Below are positions 1-5,178 of a stretch of 5,685 nt of DNA, piece after piece. Location of the stretch: positions 1-5,685 of the forward strand of contig CALKYG010000117.1 of NCBI GenBank assembly GCA_938003575.1, given 5' to 3'. The notes below the pieces were generated by a model. That model was not told the DNA's origin and did not search any database. It worked only from the letters and a program-made list of their open reading frames with translations. Origin of the DNA: an uncultured Alphaproteobacteria bacterium (GTDB lineage: Bacteria; Pseudomonadota; Alphaproteobacteria; Caulobacterales; Parvularculaceae). The translations under genes were made by a program, and so were the position numbers. The stretch's first letter is position 1, and each line of letters starts with the position of its first letter.

Positions 1-100
1 CGCCATTGTTTTCTGACTGGCGGCAGTTTCGTTCCCGGTCTTTTGCTCCCGCCCGAAAAAGGAGTAGAAAAGCGCAAGGACCGTTCCATGGAGAAAGAGA
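1..100 (+). other. Leader region upstream of frmA; no convincing promoter
   Basis: These 100 bases precede the first complete gene. I find no convincing -35/-10 pair, operator or terminator in them. Frame 1 is open from the window edge through position 138 (TAA at 136-138), so the left part could be the 3' end of an upstream gene overlapping frmA by 38 nt. The predicted peptide is charged and matches no family I recognise. Within that frame an ATG at 88, preceded by AAGGA at 76-80, would begin a 16-residue ORF that overlaps the frmA start. The promoter may lie further upstream, outside the window. Confidence 0.3.
90..93 (+). promoter_or_regulatory. Shine-Dalgarno site of frmA
   Basis: GGAG lies 7 nt before the ATG at 101, an ordinary spacing. 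It supports that ATG as the start. The resulting protein begins MKTRAA, which is the usual N-terminus of class III alcohol dehydrogenases, so start and family agree. Confidence 0.75.
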
Positions 101-1213
101 ATGAAAACCCGCGCCGCCATCGCGATTGGGCCGAATAAGCCGCTTGTCATCGAGGAAATCGATCTCGAAGGGCCGAAGCAAGGCGAAGTTCTGGTCGAGA
201 TCAAGGCGACCGGCGTCTGCCATACCGACGCCTATACGCTCGAAGGAAAGGATTCGGAGGGCGTCTTTCCGTCGATTCTCGGGCACGAGGGCGCCGGAAT
301 CGTACGGGAAATCGGCGCCGGCGTCACAAGCGTTGCAGTCGGCGATCACGTCATTCCGCTTTACACGCCGGAGTGCCGTCAATGCAAGACGTGCCTTTCC
401 CGGAAGAGCAATCTGTGTACGTCCATTCGCGCGACGCAGGGAAAGGGTCTTATGCCTGACGGCTCGAGCCGTTTCAGCCGGAAGGGTGAGACGATTTATC
501 ATTACATGGGCTGTTCAACCTTTTCCAATTTCACCGTGCTGCCTGAAATCGCCGTTGCGAAAATCCGCAGGGACGCGCCGTTTGACAAGGCGTGCTACGT
601 CGGCTGCGGCGTTACAACGGGGGTCGGCGCCGTAATGTGGACCGCCAAGGTTGAGCCTGGCGCAAATGTCGCGGTTTTCGGCCTTGGCGGCATTGGCCTT
701 AACGTCATTCAGGGTGCGCGCCTTGTCGGCGCAAATAAGATCATCGGCGTCGACATCAATCCGGCCAAGCGCGAAATGGCGGAGGCGTTCGGCATGACAG
801 ATTTCGTCAACCCGAGCGAAGTCGGGGCCAAGAATGTCGTCGACAGGATCGTCGAGCTCACCGGCGGCGGCGCTGACTATTCGTTCGATTGCACAGGCAA
901 CACCGATGTGATGCGTCAGGCTCTCGAATGTTGCCATCGCGGCTGGGGGCAGTCGATCATCATCGGCGTTGCTGAATCCGGTAAGGAGATTTCGACGCGG
1001 CCGTTTCAGCTCGTGACAGGCCGCGTTTGGAAGGGTACGGCCTTTGGCGGCGCGCGCGGACGCACGGACACGCCGAAGATTGTCGACATGTACATGGATC
1101 GGCGCATCGAGATTGATCCGCTGATCACGCATACGATGCCGCTTGAAAAGATCAATGACGCGTTTGATCTGATGCACGAGGGGAAGTCGATCCGCTCGGT
1201 TATCCTGTTTTAG
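101..1213 (+). CDS. frmA: S-(hydroxymethyl)glutathione dehydrogenase / class III alcohol dehydrogenase
   Basis: This NAD-dependent, zinc-binding cytoplasmic enzyme oxidises S-hydroxymethylglutathione, the spontaneous adduct of formaldehyde and glutathione, to S-formylglutathione. It is the first enzymatic step of glutathione-dependent formaldehyde detoxification, and class III enzymes also reduce S-nitrosoglutathione. The 370 residues match the family's full length. Catalytic zinc ligands are C40 (GVCHTDAY), H62 (GHEGAG) and C169 (GCGVTTG). Structural zinc ligands are C92, C95, C98 and C106. The Rossmann loop is GLGGIG at 194-199, with D218 placed for NAD preference. R110 in SIRATQGKG corresponds to the arginine that binds the glutathione carboxylate in class III enzymes. 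The C-terminal stretch HEGKSIRSV is also typical. Position 138 is Cys where Thr is usual, a minor change. The gene ends 9 nt before the moaA ATG, so it probably shares that transcript. The names adhC and flhA are also used. Family assignment is secure; the physiological role here is inferred. Confidence 0.96.
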   Translation: MKTRAAIAIGPNKPLVIEEIDLEGPKQGEVLVEIKATGVCHTDAYTLEGKDSEGVFPSILGHEGAGIVREIGAGVTSVAVGDHVIPLYTPECRQCKTCLSRKSNLCTSIRATQGKGLMPDGSSRFSRKGETIYHYMGCSTFSNFTVLPEIAVAKIRRDAPFDKACYVGCGVTTGVGAVMWTAKVEPGANVAVFGLGGIGLNVIQGARLVGANKIIGVDINPAKREMAEAFGMTDFVNPSEVGAKNVVDRIVELTGGGADYSFDCTGNTDVMRQALECCHRGWGQSIIIGVAESGKEISTRPFQLVTGRVWKGTAFGGARGRTDTPKIVDMYMDRRIEIDPLITHTMPLEKINDAFDLMHEGKSIRSVILF

Positions 1214-1222
1214 GGCGGCTTG

Positions 1223-2257
1223 ATGGGGCTGGAGGACAGCACATTGACGACTGAGGATGCTCTGGCGCCGCTTGTTGATTCCTTCAGCCGTCGGATCACA
1301 TATCTGCGCCTGTCAGTGACTGACAGGTGCGATCTTCGCTGCGCGTATTGCATGCCGGAGCGCCCTGTCTTCTCGCCAAAATCGGGAATCCTGACGCTCG
1401 AAGAGCTTGAATCGATCGCTCGCGTCTTCGTCAAGCGCGGCGTCCGGAAAATTCGGCTGACGGGCGGTGAGCCGCTCGGCCGGCGAAACATCATGGCGCT
1501 GGTCGAGGGACTGTCTCGCATGTTGGATGAGGGCGCTCTCGACGAGCTGACGCTGACGACCAACGGAACGCGGCTCGCAGCTTACGCTCCGGCGTTGAAG
1601 GCGGCCGGCGTCAAGCGTATTAACGTATCGCTCGACACGCTCGACCGGGTGAAGTTCGCGGAAATCGCGCGCGCCGACGCGCTGCGCAGCGTCCTTGACG
1701 GGATCGACGCAGCACAGGCTGAAGGGATCAAAGTCAAGATCAATACGGTCGCTCTCAGGAACCGCAATATCGACGAGCTTCCTGCGCTCATTGAGTGGGC
1801 GCATGGACGCGGCATGGACCTGACCCTGATCGAAGTGATGCCGCTGGGGGAGGTCGAGGAGGACCGCGGCGACCAATTCACACCTTTGTCGAATGTCCGC
1901 AAGGATCTTGAATCCCGTTGGACGTTCACGGCGGAGGAATACAGAACGGGGGGGCCTGCGCGATATTTTCGCATCAAGGAAACAGGGGGAAGGGTCGGGT
2001 TCATAACGCCTCTCACCGCGAATTTCTGCGACGGGTGCAATCGTGTTCGCGTCACCTGTTCCGGCGAGCTGTTCATGTGTCTCGGCCGAAGGAGCAAAGT
2101 TGATCTCAGGGCGGCGTATCGAAATGATGGCGAGGCGGGCGTCTCTGCGGCGCTTGATGAGGCGATGCGGTTAAAGCCGCTCGGCCATAATTTCGAAGGC
2201 GTCTATGACGGCGCGGAGCCAGGGCCGGAGCGTTTTATGGCGGCGACGGGCGGATAG
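1223..2257 (+). CDS. moaA: GTP 3',8-cyclase MoaA
   Basis: MoaA is a radical SAM enzyme with two 4Fe-4S clusters. It rearranges GTP to 3',8-cH2GTP, which MoaC converts to cyclic pyranopterin monophosphate, the first Moco intermediate. Numbering from the ATG at 1223 (344 residues), the N-terminal radical SAM cluster is C36, C40 and C43 in CDLRCAYCMPE. LTGGEPL at 79-85 is the SAM-binding GEPL motif, and LTTNGT follows at 111-116. The C-terminal cluster is C269 and C272 (FCDGCNRVR) with C286, spaced C-x2-C-x13-C as in the family. The protein ends FMAATGG, the conserved GG tail. After GEPL the sequence reads GRRN, where V/L-R-R/K-D is usual; the change looks tolerable. Start choices are TTG 1220, ATG 1223 and TTG 1244; ATG 1223 is used here, but TTG 1244 has the better ribosome site. 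The gene is followed directly by moaD with no spacer. Confidence 0.96.
   Translation: MGLEDSTLTTEDALAPLVDSFSRRITYLRLSVTDRCDLRCAYCMPERPVFSPKSGILTLEELESIARVFVKRGVRKIRLTGGEPLGRRNIMALVEGLSRMLDEGALDELTLTTNGTRLAAYAPALKAAGVKRINVSLDTLDRVKFAEIARADALRSVLDGIDAAQAEGIKVKINTVALRNRNIDELPALIEWAHGRGMDLTLIEVMPLGEVEEDRGDQFTPLSNVRKDLESRWTFTAEEYRTGGPARYFRIKETGGRVGFITPLTANFCDGCNRVRVTCSGELFMCLGRRSKVDLRAAYRNDGEAGVSAALDEAMRLKPLGHNFEGVYDGAEPGPERFMAATGG
1231..1235 (+). promoter_or_regulatory. Strong Shine-Dalgarno just inside the moaA reading frame
   Basis: GGAGG lies 8 nt before an in-frame TTG at 1244. It is a better ribosome site than the GGGCGG at 1212-1217 in front of the ATG at 1223. It may direct initiation at TTG 1244, giving a MoaA seven residues shorter. 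The skipped residues are not part of the conserved domain, so protein conservation does not settle the question. Confidence 0.4.
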
Positions 2258-2506
2258 ATGATAAAGGTGACATTTTACGGACCGCTCGCCGACGTCATGG
2301 GGCGTGAGCGCATGCTCGAGCCGCCGCGTCCGGAATTGTCAGTCGGTGAAGCTATCGATCTCCTCCGCGCCGGAGATTCAGAATTCGGGAATGCGCTGTT
2401 GCGAATGCGCGTCAGATATGCAGTCAACAATTCGATCGTGGACGCCGCCTTTGCTGTGAAACCAGGCGACGAGATTGCGGTCCTTCCGCCGTTCAGCGGC
2501 GGCTGA
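2258..2506 (+). CDS. moaD: Molybdopterin synthase small (sulfur carrier) subunit MoaD
   Basis: MoaD is a ubiquitin-fold sulfur carrier. Its C-terminal glycine is adenylylated and then thiocarboxylated, and it donates sulfur within the MoaD2-MoaE2 synthase to turn cPMP into molybdopterin. The 82-residue product has the usual length. It begins MIKVTFYGPLADVMG and has the family's VNNSIVDAAFAVKPGDEIAVLPPFSGG-type ending (residues 57-82), finishing in the essential GG at 81-82. The ATG directly follows the moaA stop (TAG at 2255-2257), which suggests translational coupling. A GGGCGG at 2248-2253 may act as ribosome site. The enzyme that would activate it, MoeB, is not encoded in this window. Confidence 0.94.
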   Translation: MIKVTFYGPLADVMGRERMLEPPRPELSVGEAIDLLRAGDSEFGNALLRMRVRYAVNNSIVDAAFAVKPGDEIAVLPPFSGG

Positions 2507-2507
2507 G

Positions 2508-2951
2508 ATGATTATCGTCTCGACATCGCCGATCGACGTCGCCGCGCTTGCGGCGGAGTTCTTGCACGATGTCGATGACGCCGGGGCCGTTGCGACCTTT
2601 ACAGGAATTGTCAGGCGGGAAGGAGCCGTCGGCGTCGAGGCGCTGTCCCTCGAACATGCGCCCGGATTAACCGAAAATGCGATTGCGAAGGCGGCCGGCG
2701 AAGCGTCGGCGCGTTGGCCGCTGCTCAAACGCCTTGTCGTTCACCGCGTAGGCCGGATCGCCGTCGGCGAGGCGATCGTCTTTGTCGCAACAGCCGCAAC
2801 GCACCGTCGCGACGCCTTTGAGGCCTGTGCGTTCCTGATGGATTTTCTGAAGACTGACGCGCCTTTCTGGAAGAAGCAAATCAGCCGCAGCGGAGATGAG
2901 TGGATCGAGCCGCGTGCAGAGGACTATGATGACCGCGATCGCTGGCGGTGA
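2508..2951 (+). CDS. moaE: Molybdopterin synthase catalytic subunit MoaE
   Basis: MoaE is the large subunit of molybdopterin synthase. It binds cPMP and receives two sulfurs from MoaD thiocarboxylate to form the dithiolene of molybdopterin. From the ATG at 2508 the protein is 147 residues, close to the E. coli length. Visible motifs are FTGIVR at 31-36, LEHAPGLTENAI at 48-59, WPL...VVHRVG around 70-82, H99-R100 in THRRDAF, and MDFLKTDAPFWKK at 111-123. K115 and K122 correspond to the two catalytic lysines of E. coli MoaE (K119 and K126). The frame is open upstream to a TTG at 2475, but that would overlap moaD by 32 nt and add non-conserved residues. The ATG one base after the moaD stop is preferred. 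No strong Shine-Dalgarno is seen, so coupling to moaD translation is likely. Confidence 0.95.
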   Translation: MIIVSTSPIDVAALAAEFLHDVDDAGAVATFTGIVRREGAVGVEALSLEHAPGLTENAIAKAAGEASARWPLLKRLVVHRVGRIAVGEAIVFVATAATHRRDAFEACAFLMDFLKTDAPFWKKQISRSGDEWIEPRAEDYDDRDRWR

Positions 2952-2952
2952 T

Positions 2953-2957
2953 GGAGG
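2953..2957 (+). promoter_or_regulatory. Shine-Dalgarno that decides the moaB start
   Basis: GGAGG touches the ATG at 2958 directly, which leaves no spacing for initiation there. The next in-frame ATG at 2964 lies 6 nt downstream of it, a good distance. This favours 2964 as the true start, shortening the protein by two residues (it begins MPGIDESLRF). Confidence 0.65.
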
Positions 2958-2963
2958 ATGGCG

Positions 2964-3494
2964 ATGCCCGGCATTGATGAGAGTTTGAGATTCAAGCCTC
3001 TTGGCATTGCGATCCTGTCTGTTTCGGATACGCGAACGATTGAAACCGACACCTCGGGCGCGATACTGGTTGAACGGCTCGAATCCGCCGGCCACATGCT
3101 CGCGGGTCGCATGATCGTTCGCGACGATGTCCCCAAGGTCCGCTCAGTCGTTCAGGCGTGGATCGCCGACCCTGAGGTCGATGCGATCATCACGACCGGC
3201 GGCACGGGCTTGACCGGACGCGACATCACCATTGAGGCGGCGGCGCCGCTGTTTGAGAAGTCGATTGACGGGTTTTCGACCGTCTTTCACATGGTCAGTT
3301 ATGAATCTGTCGGCCTTTCGACTTTGCAATCGCGCGCGACAGCGGGCGTCGCCAATGGCACCGTCATTTTTTGTCTTCCCGGCTCGACCGGCGCTGTAAG
3401 GGACGGGTGGGACCGGATTATCTCCCATCAACTCGACTCGCGGTACCGGCCCTGCAATCTTGTCGAGCTGATGCCGCGCCTGATGGAGCGCTGA
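2964..3494 (+). CDS. moaB: Molybdenum cofactor biosynthesis protein MoaB (MPT adenylyltransferase family)
   Basis: This is a MoaB/MogA-fold protein expected to bind molybdopterin and, if active, to adenylylate it before molybdate insertion by MoeA. The 176-residue product resembles MoaB rather than MogA. It has IAILSVSDTR near 15-24, DTSG at 29-32, and the signature ITTGGTGLTGRD at 76-87, with the GGTG loop and an acidic D87. GFSTVFHMVSYESVGLSTLQSRATAGVAN spans 103-131, LPGST is at 138-142, and a YRPCN tail at 161-165 is shared with E. coli MoaB. E. coli MoaB is reported to lack adenylyltransferase activity, whereas archaeal MoaB has it, so activity cannot be read from family alone. No separate mogA occurs here. 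An alternative ATG at 2958 lacks ribosome-site spacing. The gene sits between moaE and moaC, 12 nt after the moaE stop. Confidence 0.92.
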   Translation: MPGIDESLRFKPLGIAILSVSDTRTIETDTSGAILVERLESAGHMLAGRMIVRDDVPKVRSVVQAWIADPEVDAIITTGGTGLTGRDITIEAAAPLFEKSIDGFSTVFHMVSYESVGLSTLQSRATAGVANGTVIFCLPGSTGAVRDGWDRIISHQLDSRYRPCNLVELMPRLMER

Positions 3495-3971
3495 ATGGCT
3501 GACTCATTGACCCATTTCGACGATGAAGGCCGGCCGATGATGGTCGATGTTTCCGGCAAAGCGGATTTTGTCAGGACGGCGACGGCAAGCGGGCGCGTCA
3601 GCTTCTCAATGGCGTCGTATCAGATGATCCGGAACGACGGCGTGAAAAAAGGCGACATTCTGCGCGTTGCTGAAATCGCCGGCGTCATGGCCGCCAAGAA
3701 GACGCCGGAGATCATTCCGCTCTGCCATCCGTTGTTGCTGTCGTCGGTTAGGGTCGCAGTCACCTTTAACGACGCGGAACATTCTATCGATGTCGTTTCA
3801 ACCGTGAAGACAACAGGGAAGACCGGCGTCGAGATGGAGGCGCTTACCGCCGTATCAGTCGCATGCCTCGCCGTCTATGACATGGCTAAGGCAGTCGACA
3901 AGTCTATGACCATCGGTCCGGTGGAGCTCGTTGAAAAGACCGGCGGCAAGTCCGGCGATTTCCGGCGGTGA
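3495..3971 (+). CDS. moaC: Cyclic pyranopterin monophosphate synthase MoaC
   Basis: MoaC converts the MoaA product 3',8-cH2GTP into cyclic pyranopterin monophosphate. The 158-residue length is typical. The protein opens with LTHFDDEGRPMMVDVSGK (5-22). It carries KKGDILRVAEIAGVMAAKKT (51-70), IPLCHPL with H78 (74-80), KTTGKTGVEMEALTAVSVA (105-123), YDMAKAVDKSM (128-138) and the GGKSG tail (150-154). K51, H78, D129 and K132 correspond to active-site residues of E. coli MoaC (K51, H77, D128, K131), so it looks fully active. The ATG follows the moaB TGA without a gap and has GGAG at 3485-3488, 6 nt upstream, so initiation may be both coupled and independent. moaC lies far from moaA here, although the two enzymes act in sequence. 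Confidence 0.97.
   Translation: MADSLTHFDDEGRPMMVDVSGKADFVRTATASGRVSFSMASYQMIRNDGVKKGDILRVAEIAGVMAAKKTPEIIPLCHPLLLSSVRVAVTFNDAEHSIDVVSTVKTTGKTGVEMEALTAVSVACLAVYDMAKAVDKSMTIGPVELVEKTGGKSGDFRR
3964..3968 (+). promoter_or_regulatory. Likely ribosome site for the moeA GTG start
   Basis: GGCGG lies 7 nt before the in-frame GTG at 3976. A start there leaves a 4-nt gap after the moaC stop. It gives a protein starting MLTVDEAL, which is where MoeA homologues normally begin. The alternative TTG at 3931, with GGAG 4 nt upstream, would overlap moaC by 41 nt and add 15 unconserved residues. Confidence 0.45.
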
Positions 3972-3975
3972 CAGC

Positions 3976-5178
3976 GTGCTGACTGTTGACGAGGCTCTTG
4001 CAACCATCATTGGCGCGGCGGCCAAGCCTTTCGTCGAAAAGCGGAATGTCGAAACGGCGAATGGTTTTGTTGTCGCGCGCGACATAGCGTCGAAAATCAA
4101 TCACCCGCCGTTTCGCGCCTCCGCCATGGACGGGTATGCGGTCCGGTTTTCAGACGCCGAGGTCGGTGCGAAACTTTTGGTTGTCGGCGAGGCGGCGGCG
4201 GGTGCGCCCTTCGCCGGCGCCGTCGGCGCCGGCGAAGCGGTGCGGATATTTACCGGCGGCGTCGTCCCCGAAGGCGCCGATCATGTCGCCATACAGGAAG
4301 AGGTGACGCGCGACGGCGATGTCATCACTATAGACGAGGTGCAGAAAAATCCCTCGAATATTCGCGAAGCGGCCGTCGATTTTCGCGAGGGTGAGATTTT
4401 GAGGAGCAAGGGCGACCGGCTGGTTGCGATGGACCTTGCCCTCCTCGCGTCGGCCAATATCGCTGAAATCGACGTATTCCAGAAGCCGCTGATCGCTTAT
4501 TTCGACAATGGCGACGAACTCCGTGAGCCGGGAAGCAATCTGCGGCCTGGAGAGATCGTCGGTTCAAATCGATTCGCGCTGGATGCAATGATCGCAGAAT
4601 GGGGAGGGGTTCCGAAATATCTCGGCCGTGCTGAAGATGATCTTGCCGCCATCGGCGGGAAATTCCGGGAAGGAAAGACAGCGGATATCCTTGTCACGGT
4701 CGGCGGCGCATCAGTCGGCGACCGCGATTATGTGCGTAGCGTGTTTGCCGCTGAAGGCGGCGAACTTGCCTTCCCAAAAATAGCCGTTCGCCCCGGAAAG
4801 CCGACCTGGTTCGGAAGGATTGGGAATACGCGCGTTCTGGGCCTTCCCGGCAATCCGGCTTCCGCGATCGTCTGCGCCATTCTTTTCCTGCGTCCCCTGG
4901 TCAAAGCGACCGGCGGAGAGCGCTTCACAAAACAGATTGTCCGCGCCGCGCTCGCCGCTTCGCTAGGACCGAACGGCCCGAGAGAGACCTATCTGCGCGG
5001 CCGCGTTCGCCCTGACGACAACGGTCGCCTCATTGCGGAGGCCGCGCACAATCAGGATTCTTCGCTGCTCTCGCCGCTCGCCGCCGGCAATTGCCTCATT
5101 CGCCGGTTCGCCCATGCGCCCGCGGCGGCGGAAGGCGAGTTGGCGGATTGCCTCGTTTACGGGAATATAGGCGCGTGA
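3976..5178 (+). CDS. moeA: Molybdopterin molybdenumtransferase MoeA
   Basis: MoeA inserts molybdate into adenylylated molybdopterin, releasing AMP and giving Mo-molybdopterin. From the GTG at 3976 the protein is 400 residues, near the 411 of E. coli MoeA. Motifs in order are the N-terminal LTVDEAL; SAMDGYAVR at 49-57, with D52 matching E. coli D59; the FTGGVVPEGADHV loop at 92-104; GDEL at 179-182, with E181 matching E. coli E188; GSN at 196-198; a D221/D222 pair; GGASVGDRDYV at 243-253; RPGKP at 272-276; and GLPGNPASA at 289-297. A C-terminal domain IV follows. Two motifs deviate: NIREAAVDFREG (128-139), where NxRxxGED is usual, and FDNGDEL (176-182), where STGDEL is usual. No ATG occurs before the conserved AMDGYA motif, so a GTG or TTG start is required. 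A strong inverted repeat lies at codons 78-88. mobA overlaps the stop codon. Confidence 0.95.
   Translation: MLTVDEALATIIGAAAKPFVEKRNVETANGFVVARDIASKINHPPFRASAMDGYAVRFSDAEVGAKLLVVGEAAAGAPFAGAVGAGEAVRIFTGGVVPEGADHVAIQEEVTRDGDVITIDEVQKNPSNIREAAVDFREGEILRSKGDRLVAMDLALLASANIAEIDVFQKPLIAYFDNGDELREPGSNLRPGEIVGSNRFALDAMIAEWGGVPKYLGRAEDDLAAIGGKFREGKTADILVTVGGASVGDRDYVRSVFAAEGGELAFPKIAVRPGKPTWFGRIGNTRVLGLPGNPASAIVCAILFLRPLVKATGGERFTKQIVRAALAASLGPNGPRETYLRGRVRPDDNGRLIAEAAHNQDSSLLSPLAAGNCLIRRFAHAPAAAEGELADCLVYGNIGA
4209..4237 (+). repeat. Perfect 13-bp inverted repeat with 3-nt loop inside moeA
   Basis: The arms are CTTCGCCGGCGCC (4209-4221) and its exact reverse complement GGCGCCGGCGAAG (4225-4237), separated by GTC. 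The RNA would form a very stable GC-rich hairpin. It spans moeA codons 78-88, which encode P-F-A-G-A-V-G-A-G-E-A. No U-tract follows, so it is not a normal intrinsic terminator. It may be a by-product of alternating Ala/Gly codons in GC-rich DNA, or a site affecting translation or mRNA stability; the sequence does not decide. Confidence 0.85.

Noticed and set aside
6..34. TTGTTT at 6-11 as a -35 box
   Set aside because: No acceptable -10 element lies 16-18 bases downstream, so a promoter cannot be supported.
126..635. 169-codon + strand frame inside frmA
   Set aside because: It is an Arg/Ser/Ala-rich translation of a shifted frame of frmA, typical of an out-of-frame reading of GC-rich sequence.
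515..1177. Long minus-strand open frame opposite frmA (220 codons)
   Set aside because: It lies wholly opposite a clearly identified gene, its translation shows no recognisable domain, and long antisense frames are expected in GC-rich coding DNA.
1313..2097. Overlapping minus-strand open frames opposite moaA
   Set aside because: They mirror moaA codon bias, have no family motifs and no plausible ribosome sites; they are shadows of the real gene.
3931..3975. Upstream TTG start for moeA, overlapping moaC by 41 nt
   Set aside because: The added 15 residues are unlike MoeA N-termini, and the GTG at 3976 gives the expected MLTVDEAL start with a ribosome site at suitable distance. It cannot be fully excluded.
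4209..4237. Inverted repeat in moeA as an intrinsic terminator
   Set aside because: It sits in the middle of a conserved coding sequence and no run of T follows the stem.
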